A stretch of 64,000 nucleotides of DNA from Streptomyces hawaiiensis (GCF_004803895.1 NZ_CP021978.1:8742001-8806000), one strand, 5' to 3'. Counted from the first letter of the stretch, positions 1-8,612 are shown. The notes: a model not told the origin generated them from the sequence alone. Numbers and translations are program-made.

Positions 1-900
1 CTGCCGCCGGGAACGCCGGAACTGAGGGTGCTGGATCTGCTGGTCTCCGTCGCTGAGACGGGCAGCCTCGGCCGAGCCGCCGGGCGGCACCGGATCAGCC
101 AGCCGGCGGCGAGCATGAAGATCAGCGCGCTGGAGCGTCAACTTAGGCTGGTGCTGCTCGAACGCGGCCCTACCGGCTCCCGGCTGACCCCGGCCGGAGC
201 CGCTGTCGTGGACTGGGCACGCCCCGTGCTCGACGCCGCCCGGGCGTTGGTCAGTGGGGTCGCCGCGCTCCATGCCGACCAAGAGGGCCAGTTGCGGGTC
301 GCCGCGTCGATGACGATCGCCGATCACCGGGTGCCGGGCTGGCTGATCACGCTGCACGACCGGGCCCCCGACGTCAGAGTCGCCTTGCGGGTCGGCAACT
401 CGTCCCAGGTCGCCGACATGGTCCGCCGCCGTGAGGCCGATCTGGGATTCGTCGAGGGCCCGCACGCCCCGCACGGCTTGCGCAGCCGGGCGATCGGCGC
501 CGACGAACTGGTCGTGGTGGTCGCACCGAGCCACCCCTGGGCAGTGCGCCGACTACCTCTGCCGCTGCGGTCGCTGGCCGCCACCCCGTTGATCCTTCGC
601 GAGCAAGGATCGGGCACGCGTGACGCGCTGGGGGAGTTCCTGCGCGAGGCCGGTGAGTTCGCGTCGCCCGCGGCCGAACTCGGCTCCACCACCGCCATCA
701 AGTCGGCCTTGACCACAGGTGACGCGCCCGCCGTTCTGAGCCGTCTCGCGGTGTCCGCCGAGCTCGACGACGGTCGGCTGATCAATGTGCCGCTGGAGGG
801 ACTCGGTCCGCTCCGCCGGACGTTCCGTGCTGTGTGGCTGAGTGACACACCTCCGGCGGGTCCGGCGACGACGCTGCTGGACCTCGTCCTGCACGCGTAA
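1..900 (+). CDS. LysR-family transcriptional regulator, 5' end cut by window
   Basis: This is a DNA-binding regulator with an N-terminal winged helix-turn-helix and a C-terminal periplasmic-binding-like effector domain. The frame is open from base 1, and the sequence before the GTG at 28 already reads as the start of the LysR helix-turn-helix, so the true start lies upstream of the window. The HTH spans about the first 65 residues (SLGRAAGRHRISQPAAS is the recognition part) and the ligand domain follows from about residue 90. It points toward the GntR gene and operon downstream, but a 341-bp gap separates them. Sulfonate-use loci in pseudomonads have LysR regulators, so a role in the operon is possible but unproven. 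Confidence 0.88.
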   Translation: MPPGTPELRVLDLLVSVAETGSLGRAAGRHRISQPAASMKISALERQLRLVLLERGPTGSRLTPAGAAVVDWARPVLDAARALVSGVAALHADQEGQLRVAASMTIADHRVPGWLITLHDRAPDVRVALRVGNSSQVADMVRRREADLGFVEGPHAPHGLRSRAIGADELVVVVAPSHPWAVRRLPLPLRSLAATPLILREQGSGTRDALGEFLREAGEFASPAAELGSTTAIKSALTTGDAPAVLSRLAVSAELDDGRLINVPLEGLGPLRRTFRAVWLSDTPPAGPATTLLDLVLHA

Positions 901-1241
901 CGTCTGAAGGTCCCGCGCAGTGGGGTCACACCGGGCTGAGCCGCGCGAGTTGCTGGTTCCGGCGCGGCTCAACCGGGGGCGGCGGTTGCCGTCCGGTAGG
1001 ACGGGACGTGCGGGGCGACCCGGCGCCGTCCGTGGTGAGCCCACGACCCGGTGCAGCGGCGATGGGGAGTGCTCCGCCGGGACCCGCAAGTCCGCCGCCC
1101 CGGTGGCGGACCTGGCGATACGCCCTCAAGAGTCCCCGTCACCCCAGGTCAGCGGCGCGGGGCCGGGTGGGGAGACTGGCGTAACAAACACGCAATTGCG
1201 GCCATCGGCCGACGTAACAAGCACTCCACAGCATTCCGGCC
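901..1241. other. intergenic region upstream of GntR gene
   Basis: No credible gene is seen here. The first 270 bases are GC-rich without codon structure. The last 65 bases turn more AT-rich and hold the two direct repeats annotated separately, so this is probably the promoter region of the GntR gene and perhaps of the whole redox operon. Confidence 0.5.
1180..1224 (+). promoter_or_regulatory. two direct repeats, candidate regulator-binding sites
   Basis: The 12-mer CGTAACAA(A/G)CAC occurs at 1180-1191 and again at 1213-1224. The spacing is 33 bp, about three helical turns, which would put both sites on one face of the DNA. The second copy ends 17 bp before the GntR start codon. A dimeric regulator could bind here, either the GntR protein itself or the upstream LysR protein. 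No clear -10/-35 pair was assigned. Confidence 0.45.
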
Positions 1242-2039
1242 ATGACAGGGACCAGCACTGGCAGCAGAACGACCGGAAGCCGTGTCGCACCCGTGCGGCG
1301 CATCCGGGACGTGCTGCGCACCCGCATCCTCGCGGGTGTCTACGGAACCCGGTCGCTGCCCTCCGAGACCGATCTTTCCGCGGAGTTCCGGGCGAGTCGC
1401 AACATCGTGCGGGACGTCCTCGCACTGCTGCGCAAGGAGGGTCTGGTCGACCGCATCCCGGGGGTCGGCACCTTCGTGGTCTCGGGCAAGGCCGTACAGG
1501 GTCTCGACCGGCTGCGCGGGCTCGCGGAGAGCTTCGACACGGGCTGCGACCGGGTGGTCAACCAGGTCCTGCTCGCGGACTCCGTCCCCGCCACACCCAC
1601 GGTGGCCGAGCGGCTGTCGCTCGATCCCGGCACCGAAGTGATCGCCCTGGAGCGGGTGCGGCTCCTCGACGGGCTGCCGCTGTCCCTCGACGCCAGCTAC
1701 CTGCCGGCGGACGTCGGGCGGCCCTTGCTGGAGATGGACCTGGCCCGCCATGACGTTTTCGGACTGATCGAAGGCGAACTGGGCCTGCCGCTGGGTGCCG
1801 CGGTGCTGTCCATCGAGGCGATCGCCGCCGACCGGACGGTCGCCGACCTTCTCCGGGTGCCCGACGGATTTCCCCTGCTGTTCCTCGAACGGCTGACGTA
1901 CACCGAAGCGGGCCGGCCCATCGACCTGGAGTTCGTCCGCTTCCGCGGGGACCGGACGTCGCTGGCGGGCCGGCTCCACCGCACCCCTGACCAGCTGTAC
2001 CCGCTGCTGAACCACCACCCTTCTCCCGAAAGGGGCTGA
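1242..2039 (+). CDS. GntR-family regulator with UTRA effector domain (HutC/FarR type)
   Basis: A 265-residue DNA-binding regulator. Residues about 17-78 form the GntR winged helix, with the typical LPSETDLSAEFRASRN and GVGTFV motifs. Residues about 95-250 form a UTRA ligand-binding domain, recognisable by the segment ending in LEFVRFRGDR. The gene ends six bases before the GTG of the flavoprotein gene, so it is probably the first gene of the long operon and may be its autoregulated local regulator. UTRA domains bind small metabolites and usually relieve repression. The ligand cannot be read from the sequence. Confidence 0.88.
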   Translation: MTGTSTGSRTTGSRVAPVRRIRDVLRTRILAGVYGTRSLPSETDLSAEFRASRNIVRDVLALLRKEGLVDRIPGVGTFVVSGKAVQGLDRLRGLAESFDTGCDRVVNQVLLADSVPATPTVAERLSLDPGTEVIALERVRLLDGLPLSLDASYLPADVGRPLLEMDLARHDVFGLIEGELGLPLGAAVLSIEAIAADRTVADLLRVPDGFPLLFLERLTYTEAGRPIDLEFVRFRGDRTSLAGRLHRTPDQLYPLLNHHPSPERG

Positions 2040-2045
2040 CTTTCC

Positions 2046-3812
2046 GTGCAGATCCCACCCCCGTCGCAACGGCGTGAACTCGCCTGCGACGTCCTCGTCG
2101 TCGGCGGCGGAACCGCCGGAACCATGGCGGCCCTGACCGCGGCCGCGAACGGTGCCGATGTCCTGCTGCTGGAGAAGGCGCACGTACGTCACTCCGGTGC
2201 GCTGGCCATGGGCATGGACGGCGTGAACAACGCCGTCGTCCCGGGCAAGGCGACTCCCGAGGACTACGTCGCCGACATCACCCTCGCCAATGACGGCATC
2301 GTCAACCAGCGCACCATCTACGAGACGGCGACCCGCGGCTTCGGCATGGTGCAGCGCCTGGAGGGATACGGCGTCAAATTCGAGAAGGACGAGCACAACG
2401 AGTACGCCGTGCGCAAGGTGCACCGCTCGGGCAGCTACGTGCTCCCGATGCCCGAGGGCCGGGACGTCAAGAAGGTCCTCTACCGGACGCTGCGGGCCCG
2501 CCATGTGCGTTCCCGGGTCACGATAGAGAACCGGATCATGCCGGTGCGGGTGCTCACCGAGGACGGCCGGGCCATCGGGGCGGTCGGCCTCGACACCCGC
2601 AGCGGGGAGTTCGTCACCATCTCCGCCGGCGCGGTGATCCTGGCCGCCGGAGCCTGCGGGCGCCTGGGCCTGCCCGCCAGCGGCTACCTGTACGGCACGT
2701 ACGAGAACCCGACCAACGCCGGTGACGGGTACGCGATGGCCTATCACGCCGGCGCGGAGCTGTCCGGGATCGAGTGCTTCCAGATCAACCCACTCATCAA
2801 GGACTACAACGGCCCGGCCTGCGCCTACGTCGCCAACCCCTTCGGCGGCTACCAGGTCAACGCCGACGGCAACCGCTTCGTGGACTGCGACTACTGGTCC
2901 GGTCAGATGATGGCGGAGGTCAAACGGGAGCTGGACAGCGCCCGTGGCCCCGTCTACCTCAAGCTGAGCCACCTGCCCGACGCCACGATCAACCAGATCG
3001 AAGGCATCCTGCACACCACGGAACGCCCCACCCGCGGCACCTTCCACGCCGGCCGCGGTCACGACTACCGCACTCATGACGTCGAGATGCACATCTCCGA
3101 GATCGGGCTGTGCAGCGGCCACTCCGCCTCGGGCGTGTGGGTGGACGAGCACGCCGCGACCACGGTTCCCGGGTTGTACGCGGCCGGCGACATGGCCTGT
3201 GTGCCCCACAACTACATGATCGGCGCCTTCGTCTACGGCGACATCGCAGGCGAGCACGCGGCCGCCTTCGCCGCCTCGGCCGGCCGTCCCGCGCTGCCGG
3301 AGGACCAGATCGCCGCGGCGCACGAACTGGTCTACCGTCCGCTGTCCCACCCGGACGGTCCTCCCCAGCCGCAGGTGGAGTACAAGCTCCGCCGGTTCGT
3401 CAACGACTATCTCCAGCCGCCCAAGACGGAGCGTTATCTGACCCTCGGGCTGGAGACGTTCGACCGGATGCGCGGTGAGATCGCCGGTATGGGAGCCCGC
3501 ACGCCGCACGAGCTGATGCGCTGTGCCGAGGTCAGCTTCATCCGGGACTGCGCCGAGATGGCCGCCCATGCCTCGCTGGCCCGTACCGAGAGCCGGTGGG
3601 GGCTGTACCACCAGCGTGCCGACTGGCCGGAGCAGGACGACGCCAACTGGTTCCGTCACCTGAACCTGCGCAAAAGCGCCGGCGGTGACATGGAGGCGCT
3701 CACCCGCCCGGTGGCACCGTACATCGTGCCGGTTCCCGGCTTCGTCCGCCCGGACGGGGTACCGGACGTGCCCGCACCGGCCGGTGCCGACCTCGCGGCG
3801 GTGTGGGGATGA
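2046..3812 (+). CDS. FAD-dependent reductase of the fumarate reductase / AprA / AsfA type
   Basis: A 588-residue flavoprotein of the succinate dehydrogenase/fumarate reductase flavoprotein superfamily. The N-terminal dinucleotide-binding motif is VVGGGTAG (about residues 18-25) with the ribose-binding acidic residue E43. RHSGALAMG (48-56) matches the HSGA segment of adenylylsulfate reductase alpha subunits better than fumarate reductases. A second FAD motif, GLYAAGDMA, lies near residue 377. The start is a GTG preceded by AAGGGG. No signal peptide is visible, so it should be cytoplasmic, taking electrons from the ferredoxin encoded two genes downstream. AprA/AprB and the arylsulfonate AsfA/AsfB pair of pseudomonads also combine such a flavoprotein with a small ferredoxin. 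The substrate is inferred only: perhaps a sulfonate or another oxidised sulfur compound. It overlaps the next gene by ATGA. Confidence 0.8.
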   Translation: MQIPPPSQRRELACDVLVVGGGTAGTMAALTAAANGADVLLLEKAHVRHSGALAMGMDGVNNAVVPGKATPEDYVADITLANDGIVNQRTIYETATRGFGMVQRLEGYGVKFEKDEHNEYAVRKVHRSGSYVLPMPEGRDVKKVLYRTLRARHVRSRVTIENRIMPVRVLTEDGRAIGAVGLDTRSGEFVTISAGAVILAAGACGRLGLPASGYLYGTYENPTNAGDGYAMAYHAGAELSGIECFQINPLIKDYNGPACAYVANPFGGYQVNADGNRFVDCDYWSGQMMAEVKRELDSARGPVYLKLSHLPDATINQIEGILHTTERPTRGTFHAGRGHDYRTHDVEMHISEIGLCSGHSASGVWVDEHAATTVPGLYAAGDMACVPHNYMIGAFVYGDIAGEHAAAFAASAGRPALPEDQIAAAHELVYRPLSHPDGPPQPQVEYKLRRFVNDYLQPPKTERYLTLGLETFDRMRGEIAGMGARTPHELMRCAEVSFIRDCAEMAAHASLARTESRWGLYHQRADWPEQDDANWFRHLNLRKSAGGDMEALTRPVAPYIVPVPGFVRPDGVPDVPAPAGADLAAVWG

Positions 3813-4729
3813 CGACGGACATGCGGGGCACCCACCGGATACTCGCGCTGATGGAGCTGGCCGAGGAATCCCCGACCACCGACGAACTGACGGAGTTCCT
3901 CACCGACAGCGACCCCGGCGTGCGGCGCACGGCACTGTCCGTGCTCAGCGAGGCGGCCGAATCGTGGGACGAAGCCTCAGCGGTCTTCGCGGCGGCCCTC
4001 CTGGACCCGGACGAGACCGTCCGCCGCACCGCCGTCGATCTGCTCGGCGAACTGCGCGAGGTCCTGGTGATCGGCGAGCGGTTCACGCAGGCCCTGCGCG
4101 AGGCGAGCCACTCGGAGCACGCCGCTGTCCGCTCCGCCGCAGTGGGCGCACTGTGGCGCCACCGACTCTGTACCACCGCGGAGTTGGCCGCGCTCCTGTC
4201 CGACCCGGAGGAGAGCGTCCGCTGCGAGGTGGTGCTCGGGCTCGTCTCCCTGGACGCGTTGGAGGAGCTGGACGAGGCCGCAGCCGACGCGGCATCGGCG
4301 GTGCGGCTGGCCGTCGCCCGCGGGCTGGGCTCCGTCGGTGCCCCCCGTGCGGCCACCACCCTGACCGCGCTGGCCGAGGATTCCGAGGTCCTGGTCCGGG
4401 CCGCCGCCCTGTCGGCCATGGCACACACCGGCTGCGCCGAGCAGGCCACGGCCGTCGCCACCGCGGCACTGGCCCACCCGGCCTGGCAGGTCCGCCAGGG
4501 AGCGGCCGCCGCGCTGTCCGTGGCGGACCCACAGGAGGCGATCGACCCGTTGATCGCCGCCACCCGCGACACCAACCTCGACGTCCGCAAGGCCGCGGTC
4601 CGGGCTCTCGGCAGCAGGCTGCCGGGCCGCCCGGGCATCCGGGCGGCCCTGGAGGTCGCCCTGGACGACGCGGACGCCGACGTCCGCGCCTTCGCCCGCA
4701 TGAGTCTCGCCGCTTCCGACGCCGAGTGA
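3809..4729 (+). CDS. HEAT-repeat (PBS-lyase type) protein
   Basis: A 306-residue, acidic, all-helical repeat protein. The pattern of about 31 residues (…DPDETVRRTAVDLLGEL…, …DADADVRAFARMSLA…) recurs roughly nine times, which is the short HEAT repeat seen in phycobilin-lyase-like proteins. Such solenoids act as scaffolds or assembly factors for metal or cofactor enzymes. The ATG at 3809 overlaps the flavoprotein stop (ATGA), and the next gene encodes a ferredoxin, so a role in maturing or docking the flavoprotein-ferredoxin pair is a reasonable inference. No signal peptide or membrane segment is seen. The upstream in-frame GTG at 3803 is less likely than the coupled ATG. Confidence 0.82.
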   Translation: MTTDMRGTHRILALMELAEESPTTDELTEFLTDSDPGVRRTALSVLSEAAESWDEASAVFAAALLDPDETVRRTAVDLLGELREVLVIGERFTQALREASHSEHAAVRSAAVGALWRHRLCTTAELAALLSDPEESVRCEVVLGLVSLDALEELDEAAADAASAVRLAVARGLGSVGAPRAATTLTALAEDSEVLVRAAALSAMAHTGCAEQATAVATAALAHPAWQVRQGAAAALSVADPQEAIDPLIAATRDTNLDVRKAAVRALGSRLPGRPGIRAALEVALDDADADVRAFARMSLAASDAE

Positions 4730-4813
4730 TCCCGGCGGCTCCGCCCGCCGGACACCGACGCACCCCATGGACCACCACACGCCCGAGAACGATCCGTTGA
4801 AGGAGAACAGCAG

Positions 4814-5041
4814 ATGGCGCAAGCAGCGAACCGGGTGGACGTACCGGTCACGATCGACGAATCGAAGTGCATCGACGGATGCACGCTCTGCGTGGACATG
4901 TGCCCGCTCGACTCCCTGGCCATCCACCCCGACACCGGCAAGGCGTACATGCACGTGGACGAATGCTGGTACTGCGGTCCCTGCGCGGCCCGCTGCCCGG
5001 TCGACGCGGTCACGGTCGACATCCCCTTCCTCCTGCGCTGA
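4814..5041 (+). CDS. small 2x[4Fe-4S] ferredoxin, AprB/AsfB-like
   Basis: A 75-residue ferredoxin with two complete cluster motifs: C19-x3-C23-x2-C26-x3-C30-P and C51-x2-C54-x2-C57-x3-C61-P. It starts at an ATG behind a strong AAGGAGA ribosome site. There is little beyond the cluster-binding core, so it is a dedicated electron carrier or electron-transfer subunit rather than an enzyme. Its position next to the flavoprotein and HEAT genes matches the flavoprotein-plus-ferredoxin pairs of AprAB and AsfAB. The first motif has three residues between its first two cysteines (CIDGC) instead of two, as in AprB-like proteins. Confidence 0.88.
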   Translation: MAQAANRVDVPVTIDESKCIDGCTLCVDMCPLDSLAIHPDTGKAYMHVDECWYCGPCAARCPVDAVTVDIPFLLR

Positions 5042-5058
5042 GCGGAGCGAAGCCCACC

Positions 5059-6513
5059 ATGGACGCCTTCCCCTACCCGCCCGGCAGGGCGGCTCACCGC
5101 AACCGGCCCCTTCTCGCGCTGCTGTCCGTGCTGGGGCTCGCCGCCACTGCCGCCGGCTGCGGCACCGGCAGCGCGTCGAACTCCTCCACCGTCGTGGTCG
5201 ACATGGGCTACCAGTCCAAGACCATCAACACCGTCACCGCCGGTACGCTGCTGCGCGACCGAGGCACCTTCGAACGCAAGCTCGACGCCATCGGCAAGTC
5301 GAACGGTGTGCACTACAAGGTCGTCTGGCAGGACTTCCCCTCGGGCCCGCCACTGACGGCGCAGATGATCGCCGGCAAGGTCGACATCGGCTCCATGGGC
5401 GACTACCCGGTCCTCGTGAACGGGGCGAAGACCGCCCAGTACCCCGATGCCAAGTCGGAGCTGGTCGCCGTCACCGGCTACAACCTGCGCGGATCCCTCA
5501 ACCAGGTCGTGGTGCCCACCGGTTCGTCGGCGAAGACCCTCGCCGACCTGCGGGGCAAGGTCGTCTCCACCAGTCTCGGCTCGGCCGGCCACGGCATGCT
5601 GGTCAAGGCGCTGCGGAAGAACGGGATGAGCCCGGACGACGTCCGGCTGCTCAACCAGGACCCGCCGGTCGGTGCCTCGGCGCTGCAGAGCGAACAGGTC
5701 GCCGCCCTCTCCCAGTTCGTTCCGTGGCCGCAGCTGATGGTCTTCCGGGGACAGGGCCGGCTCTTGTACGACGGCGGCTCCAACGGAGTCCCCACCTTCC
5801 ACGCGGTCGTCGCCCGCCACGCCTTCACCGCCGCTCACCCCGAGGTGATGCGGGCCTTCCTGGAGTCGCTGCGGGACACCACCGACTACCTCAACCAGCA
5901 CCCGCTGGCCGCCGCACAGCGGGTCGCGAAGATCACCGGGATCGCGCCCGAGGTGGTCTACCTCTACAACGGGCCGGGCGGCCTGGTCACCTTCGACCCG
6001 ACGATCAAACAGCCACTGGTCGACGCCCTCGACGCCGACCTGCCGTTCCTCAAGGACCTCGGCTCGGTCAAGGACCTGGACGTCGGGAAGTTCGTCAACG
6101 ACAGCTACCTGCGCAGGATTTACGGCCCCTCCTATACATCCGCCCGGGCACGCGTGAGCAACCCCGACCCGGTCAAGGGCCAGGACCCGGTCTGCCACGC
6201 CGCCGTCGACGATCCGGCCACCGCCTCCGAAGTATGGTTCGCCGGCCAGAAGTCGACCCGCGTCGCGGCGACCCCCACCTGCCTGCTGCGGCAGATCGCC
6301 GCACACAACGGCGACGTACGCGCCGCCTACGTACCGGACGCGAAGAACGGCACCCGGATGTTCGCGACCGCCGCGACCTGGGTGCTCGACCCCGCCCGCT
6401 CCGCGAACTCCCGGCTCCTGCCGTTCGCGGTGACCGCCGACGCGGACTCCTACCTGGCGGGCCACACGGGCGCCCGCGCACTCGACTACGCCGCGGCACT
6501 CGCCGCCGTGTAA
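5059..6513 (+). CDS. ABC-transporter lipoprotein: NrtA/SsuA/TauA-type binding domain fused to NosL-like domain
   Basis: A 484-residue secreted lipoprotein. The signal peptide ends in a lipobox around AATAAGC, so the mature protein is anchored by its cysteine. Residues about 45-350 form a nitrate/sulfonate/taurine-type solute-binding domain (MIAGKVDIGSMGDYP, LADLRGKVVSTSLGSAGHG). From about residue 375 to the end it reads like NosL, the copper-binding lipoprotein family: DPVCHAAV with C379, a second cysteine C408 in PTCLLRQIAAH, then YVPDA, FATAATWVLD and LLPFAVTADADSYLAGH. Binding proteins of this class normally stop near residue 340, so the tail is a true extra domain. It probably captures a substrate for the permease and ATPase genes that follow. 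The ATG at 5059 is chosen because it gives a complete signal peptide just after the ferredoxin stop. Confidence 0.82.
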   Translation: MDAFPYPPGRAAHRNRPLLALLSVLGLAATAAGCGTGSASNSSTVVVDMGYQSKTINTVTAGTLLRDRGTFERKLDAIGKSNGVHYKVVWQDFPSGPPLTAQMIAGKVDIGSMGDYPVLVNGAKTAQYPDAKSELVAVTGYNLRGSLNQVVVPTGSSAKTLADLRGKVVSTSLGSAGHGMLVKALRKNGMSPDDVRLLNQDPPVGASALQSEQVAALSQFVPWPQLMVFRGQGRLLYDGGSNGVPTFHAVVARHAFTAAHPEVMRAFLESLRDTTDYLNQHPLAAAQRVAKITGIAPEVVYLYNGPGGLVTFDPTIKQPLVDALDADLPFLKDLGSVKDLDVGKFVNDSYLRRIYGPSYTSARARVSNPDPVKGQDPVCHAAVDDPATASEVWFAGQKSTRVAATPTCLLRQIAAHNGDVRAAYVPDAKNGTRMFATAATWVLDPARSANSRLLPFAVTADADSYLAGHTGARALDYAAALAAV

Positions 6514-6534
6514 GAGATCGGAGGAAGAGGACCC

Positions 6535-7431
6535 ATGACAACCACTCCCGTCTCCGCCAAGCCGCTCACGGACGCCGGTGTCCCAGCGGCGGCACCGCCC
6601 CGCCCCCGCCACGGACTTCGTACCGGTCTCCGCCCGCGCACCCCGGCCGGCCGATGGCTGCGCCGGCCGGCCGCCGTCGCCCTGGCCGTGCTCCCGCTCG
6701 CCGCCGCCGTGCTGCTCTGGTACCTGCTCACAGCGGACGACGTCGTCCTGTGGCTGCGCTTCGACAAGCTGCCCGGCCCGGTCGAGGTGTACGACACCCT
6801 GCGGACCCAACTCACCTCCGGTGCCTACTACCAGGACCTGCTGGCCAGCCTGCGCCGCATCCTGATCGGCTTCGGACTCGCGGCGGTGAGCGGTGTGGCC
6901 ATCGGCATCACGGTGGGACGCTCCCGGCTCGTGCGGGTCCTGGTGCGGCCGCTCATCGAGGTCGCCCGGCCGATCCCAGCGATCGCCCTGGTACCCCTGG
7001 CGATCCTGATGTTCCCCACCGGAGAACAGGGCATCGTCTTCATCACCTTCTTCGCGGCCTTCTTCCCGGTCGTGGTGAGCACCATCCACGCGATGAAAAC
7101 CCTGCCCGACGTGTGGGAGGAAGCCGCCCGGACCATGGGCGCCGGACGGTTCTCCGTCCTGGCCCACGTGATCCTTCCCGGGGCCATGCCCGGCATCTTC
7201 TCGGGACTGTCGGTCTCGGTGGGGGTCGCCTGGATCTGCGTGATCAGCGCCGAGATGATCTCCGGCCAGTTCGGCATCGGCTACTACACGTGGCAGTCGT
7301 ACGGACTGCTCGACTACTCGGGCGTCGTCGTCGGCATGCTCTCGATCGGCCTCCTGGGCTGGGCGACGGCCTGGCTCGTGGAGCGGCTCGGATCCCGGGT
7401 CAACCGGTGGCTGCCGAGGGCGGCCCGATGA
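6535..7431 (+). CDS. ABC transporter permease, SsuC/TauC/NtrB family
   Basis: A 298-residue integral membrane protein with a proline-rich cytoplasmic N-terminus of about 35 residues and then about six transmembrane helices. The coupling-helix loop EEAARTMGAGRFSVLAHVIL carries the EAA motif that docks onto the ATPase. This family imports nitrate, taurine, alkanesulfonates or thiamine precursors. It begins 21 bases after the binding-protein gene behind GGAGGAAGAGG and overlaps the ATPase gene by ATGA, so the three form one importer. Confidence 0.92.
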   Translation: MTTTPVSAKPLTDAGVPAAAPPRPRHGLRTGLRPRTPAGRWLRRPAAVALAVLPLAAAVLLWYLLTADDVVLWLRFDKLPGPVEVYDTLRTQLTSGAYYQDLLASLRRILIGFGLAAVSGVAIGITVGRSRLVRVLVRPLIEVARPIPAIALVPLAILMFPTGEQGIVFITFFAAFFPVVVSTIHAMKTLPDVWEEAARTMGAGRFSVLAHVILPGAMPGIFSGLSVSVGVAWICVISAEMISGQFGIGYYTWQSYGLLDYSGVVVGMLSIGLLGWATAWLVERLGSRVNRWLPRAAR

Positions 7432-8204
7432 GCGCCGGAGCGCGGGTCCGGCTGCAGGGACTGAAGCTCGCCTTCGGCGACATGCCGGCGGCCGAAGTCG
7501 ACCTCGACGTGGAGCCGGGGGAGATCGTGGTCCTGCTCGGCCCCTCCGGCTGCGGCAAGTCGACCATCCTGCGTGCGCTGGCCGGGCTGTTGAAGCCGGT
7601 CGCCGGACTGGCCGAGGTGGACGGCAGGCCCGTGGGCGACAGTGACGCCTCCTGCGCGATGGTCTTCCAGGAAGACGCGCTGCTGCCCTGGCGCTCGGCC
7701 GTACGCAACGTGGAGTACGCCCTGAAACTGCGCCGCGTCCCTCGCCGGGAGCGGCGCCGACAGGCCGAGGACCTGCTGGCCCAGGTCGGCCTTGAGGGCT
7801 TCTCCGACCATCTGCCCGGCCAGTTGTCGGGAGGCATGCGCCAGCGCGTCCAGCTCGCCCGGACGCTGGCCACCCGCCCCCGGGTGATGCTGATGGACGA
7901 GCCGTTCGGCGCGCTCGACGCCCAGACCCGCTCGGAGATGCAACAACTCCTGGTCTCCGTCTGGGAGCAGTACGAGACCACGATCCTGTTCGTCACCCAC
8001 GACGTCGACGAGGCACTGCTGCTGGCCGACCGCGTCGTCCTGCTCAGCCCCCGCCCCGCCACGGTCCGCGAGGTCGTCGGCATCCCCCAACCACGGCGGC
8101 CCGGCGCGCAGTTCGAGCCGGAATTCACCCGTCGCCGCTACGAGATCCTCGCCGCGATGGGCGAGACCCCGGTCCCTTCCGCGCTCTCGATCGACACGCC
8201 GTGA
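7428..8204 (+). CDS. ABC transporter ATP-binding protein, SsuB/TauB/NtrD family
   Basis: A 258-residue ATPase with all motifs: Walker A GPSGCGKST (about 39-47), Q-loop MVFQEDALLPW, signature LSGGMRQRVQLAR, Walker B VMLMDEPFGALD, and the switch histidine in FVTHDVDEAL. It powers the importer formed with the preceding permease and lipoprotein. The start overlaps the permease stop. The family is typical of sulfonate, taurine and nitrate uptake, but substrate choice lies in the binding protein. Confidence 0.93.
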   Translation: MSAGARVRLQGLKLAFGDMPAAEVDLDVEPGEIVVLLGPSGCGKSTILRALAGLLKPVAGLAEVDGRPVGDSDASCAMVFQEDALLPWRSAVRNVEYALKLRRVPRRERRRQAEDLLAQVGLEGFSDHLPGQLSGGMRQRVQLARTLATRPRVMLMDEPFGALDAQTRSEMQQLLVSVWEQYETTILFVTHDVDEALLLADRVVLLSPRPATVREVVGIPQPRRPGAQFEPEFTRRRYEILAAMGETPVPSALSIDTP

Positions 8205-8273
8205 ACCCGCCCTGCCCGCGCTGCTCGCCTAACCATCCCCATCCCCTTGTCCCAGCGAAGGAGACACCTCGTC

Positions 8274-8612
8274 ATGACCTACGTCATCGGGGCCGCGTGT
8301 GTCGACGTCATGGACCGCGCCTGCGTCGACGAGTGCCCGGCGGACTGCATCTACGTCGGCGAGCGCATGGCCTACATCAACCCCGAGGAATGCATCGACT
8401 GCAGCGCCTGCGAACCCGTCTGCCCGGTCGAGGCGATCACCATGGAGGACGAAGTCGCGCCGGACCAGACGGAGTTCGTAGCGGAGAACGCGCGCTTCTT
8501 CGCCACGGTGCTGCCCGGACGGACGGAACCGCTGGGCACGCCGGGCGGTGCGGACCGGCTCGGTCCGATCGGTGTCGACACGCCCTTCGTCCAGAGCTAC
8601 ACCGCGCCATGA
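8274..8612 (+). CDS. fdxA: 7Fe ferredoxin (FdxA type)
   Basis: A 112-residue ferredoxin whose cysteine pattern fits one [3Fe-4S] and one [4Fe-4S] cluster: C9, C17 and C50 for the former, and C21, C40, C43 and C46 for the latter. An extra cysteine, C25, is common in FdxA proteins. The start is the ATG at 8274 behind GAAGGAG. An earlier in-frame GTG at 8247 would add residues without homology. It is a plausible electron acceptor of the 2-oxoacid oxidoreductase two genes downstream. It overlaps the next gene by ATGA. Confidence 0.9.
   Translation: MTYVIGAACVDVMDRACVDECPADCIYVGERMAYINPEECIDCSACEPVCPVEAITMEDEVAPDQTEFVAENARFFATVLPGRTEPLGTPGGADRLGPIGVDTPFVQSYTAP

Noticed and set aside
1149..3659. 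836-codon open frame on the minus strand
   Set aside because: It lies antisense to the GntR and flavoprotein genes, has low-complexity Val/Gly/Arg composition, no homology, and is explained by high third-position GC.
2046..3812. naming the flavoprotein as succinate dehydrogenase subunit A
   Set aside because: No SdhB or SdhC/D partner genes are nearby, and the HSGALAMG segment and small ferredoxin partner fit AprA/AsfA-like enzymes better.
3700..7167. 1155-codon open frame on the minus strand
   Set aside because: It is antisense to five well-supported genes; its sequence is shadow-like and has no domain.
4767..7427. 887-codon in-frame extension upstream of the ABC ATPase start
   Set aside because: Only the part from 7428 matches the ATPase. 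The upstream part overlaps three supported genes in another frame.
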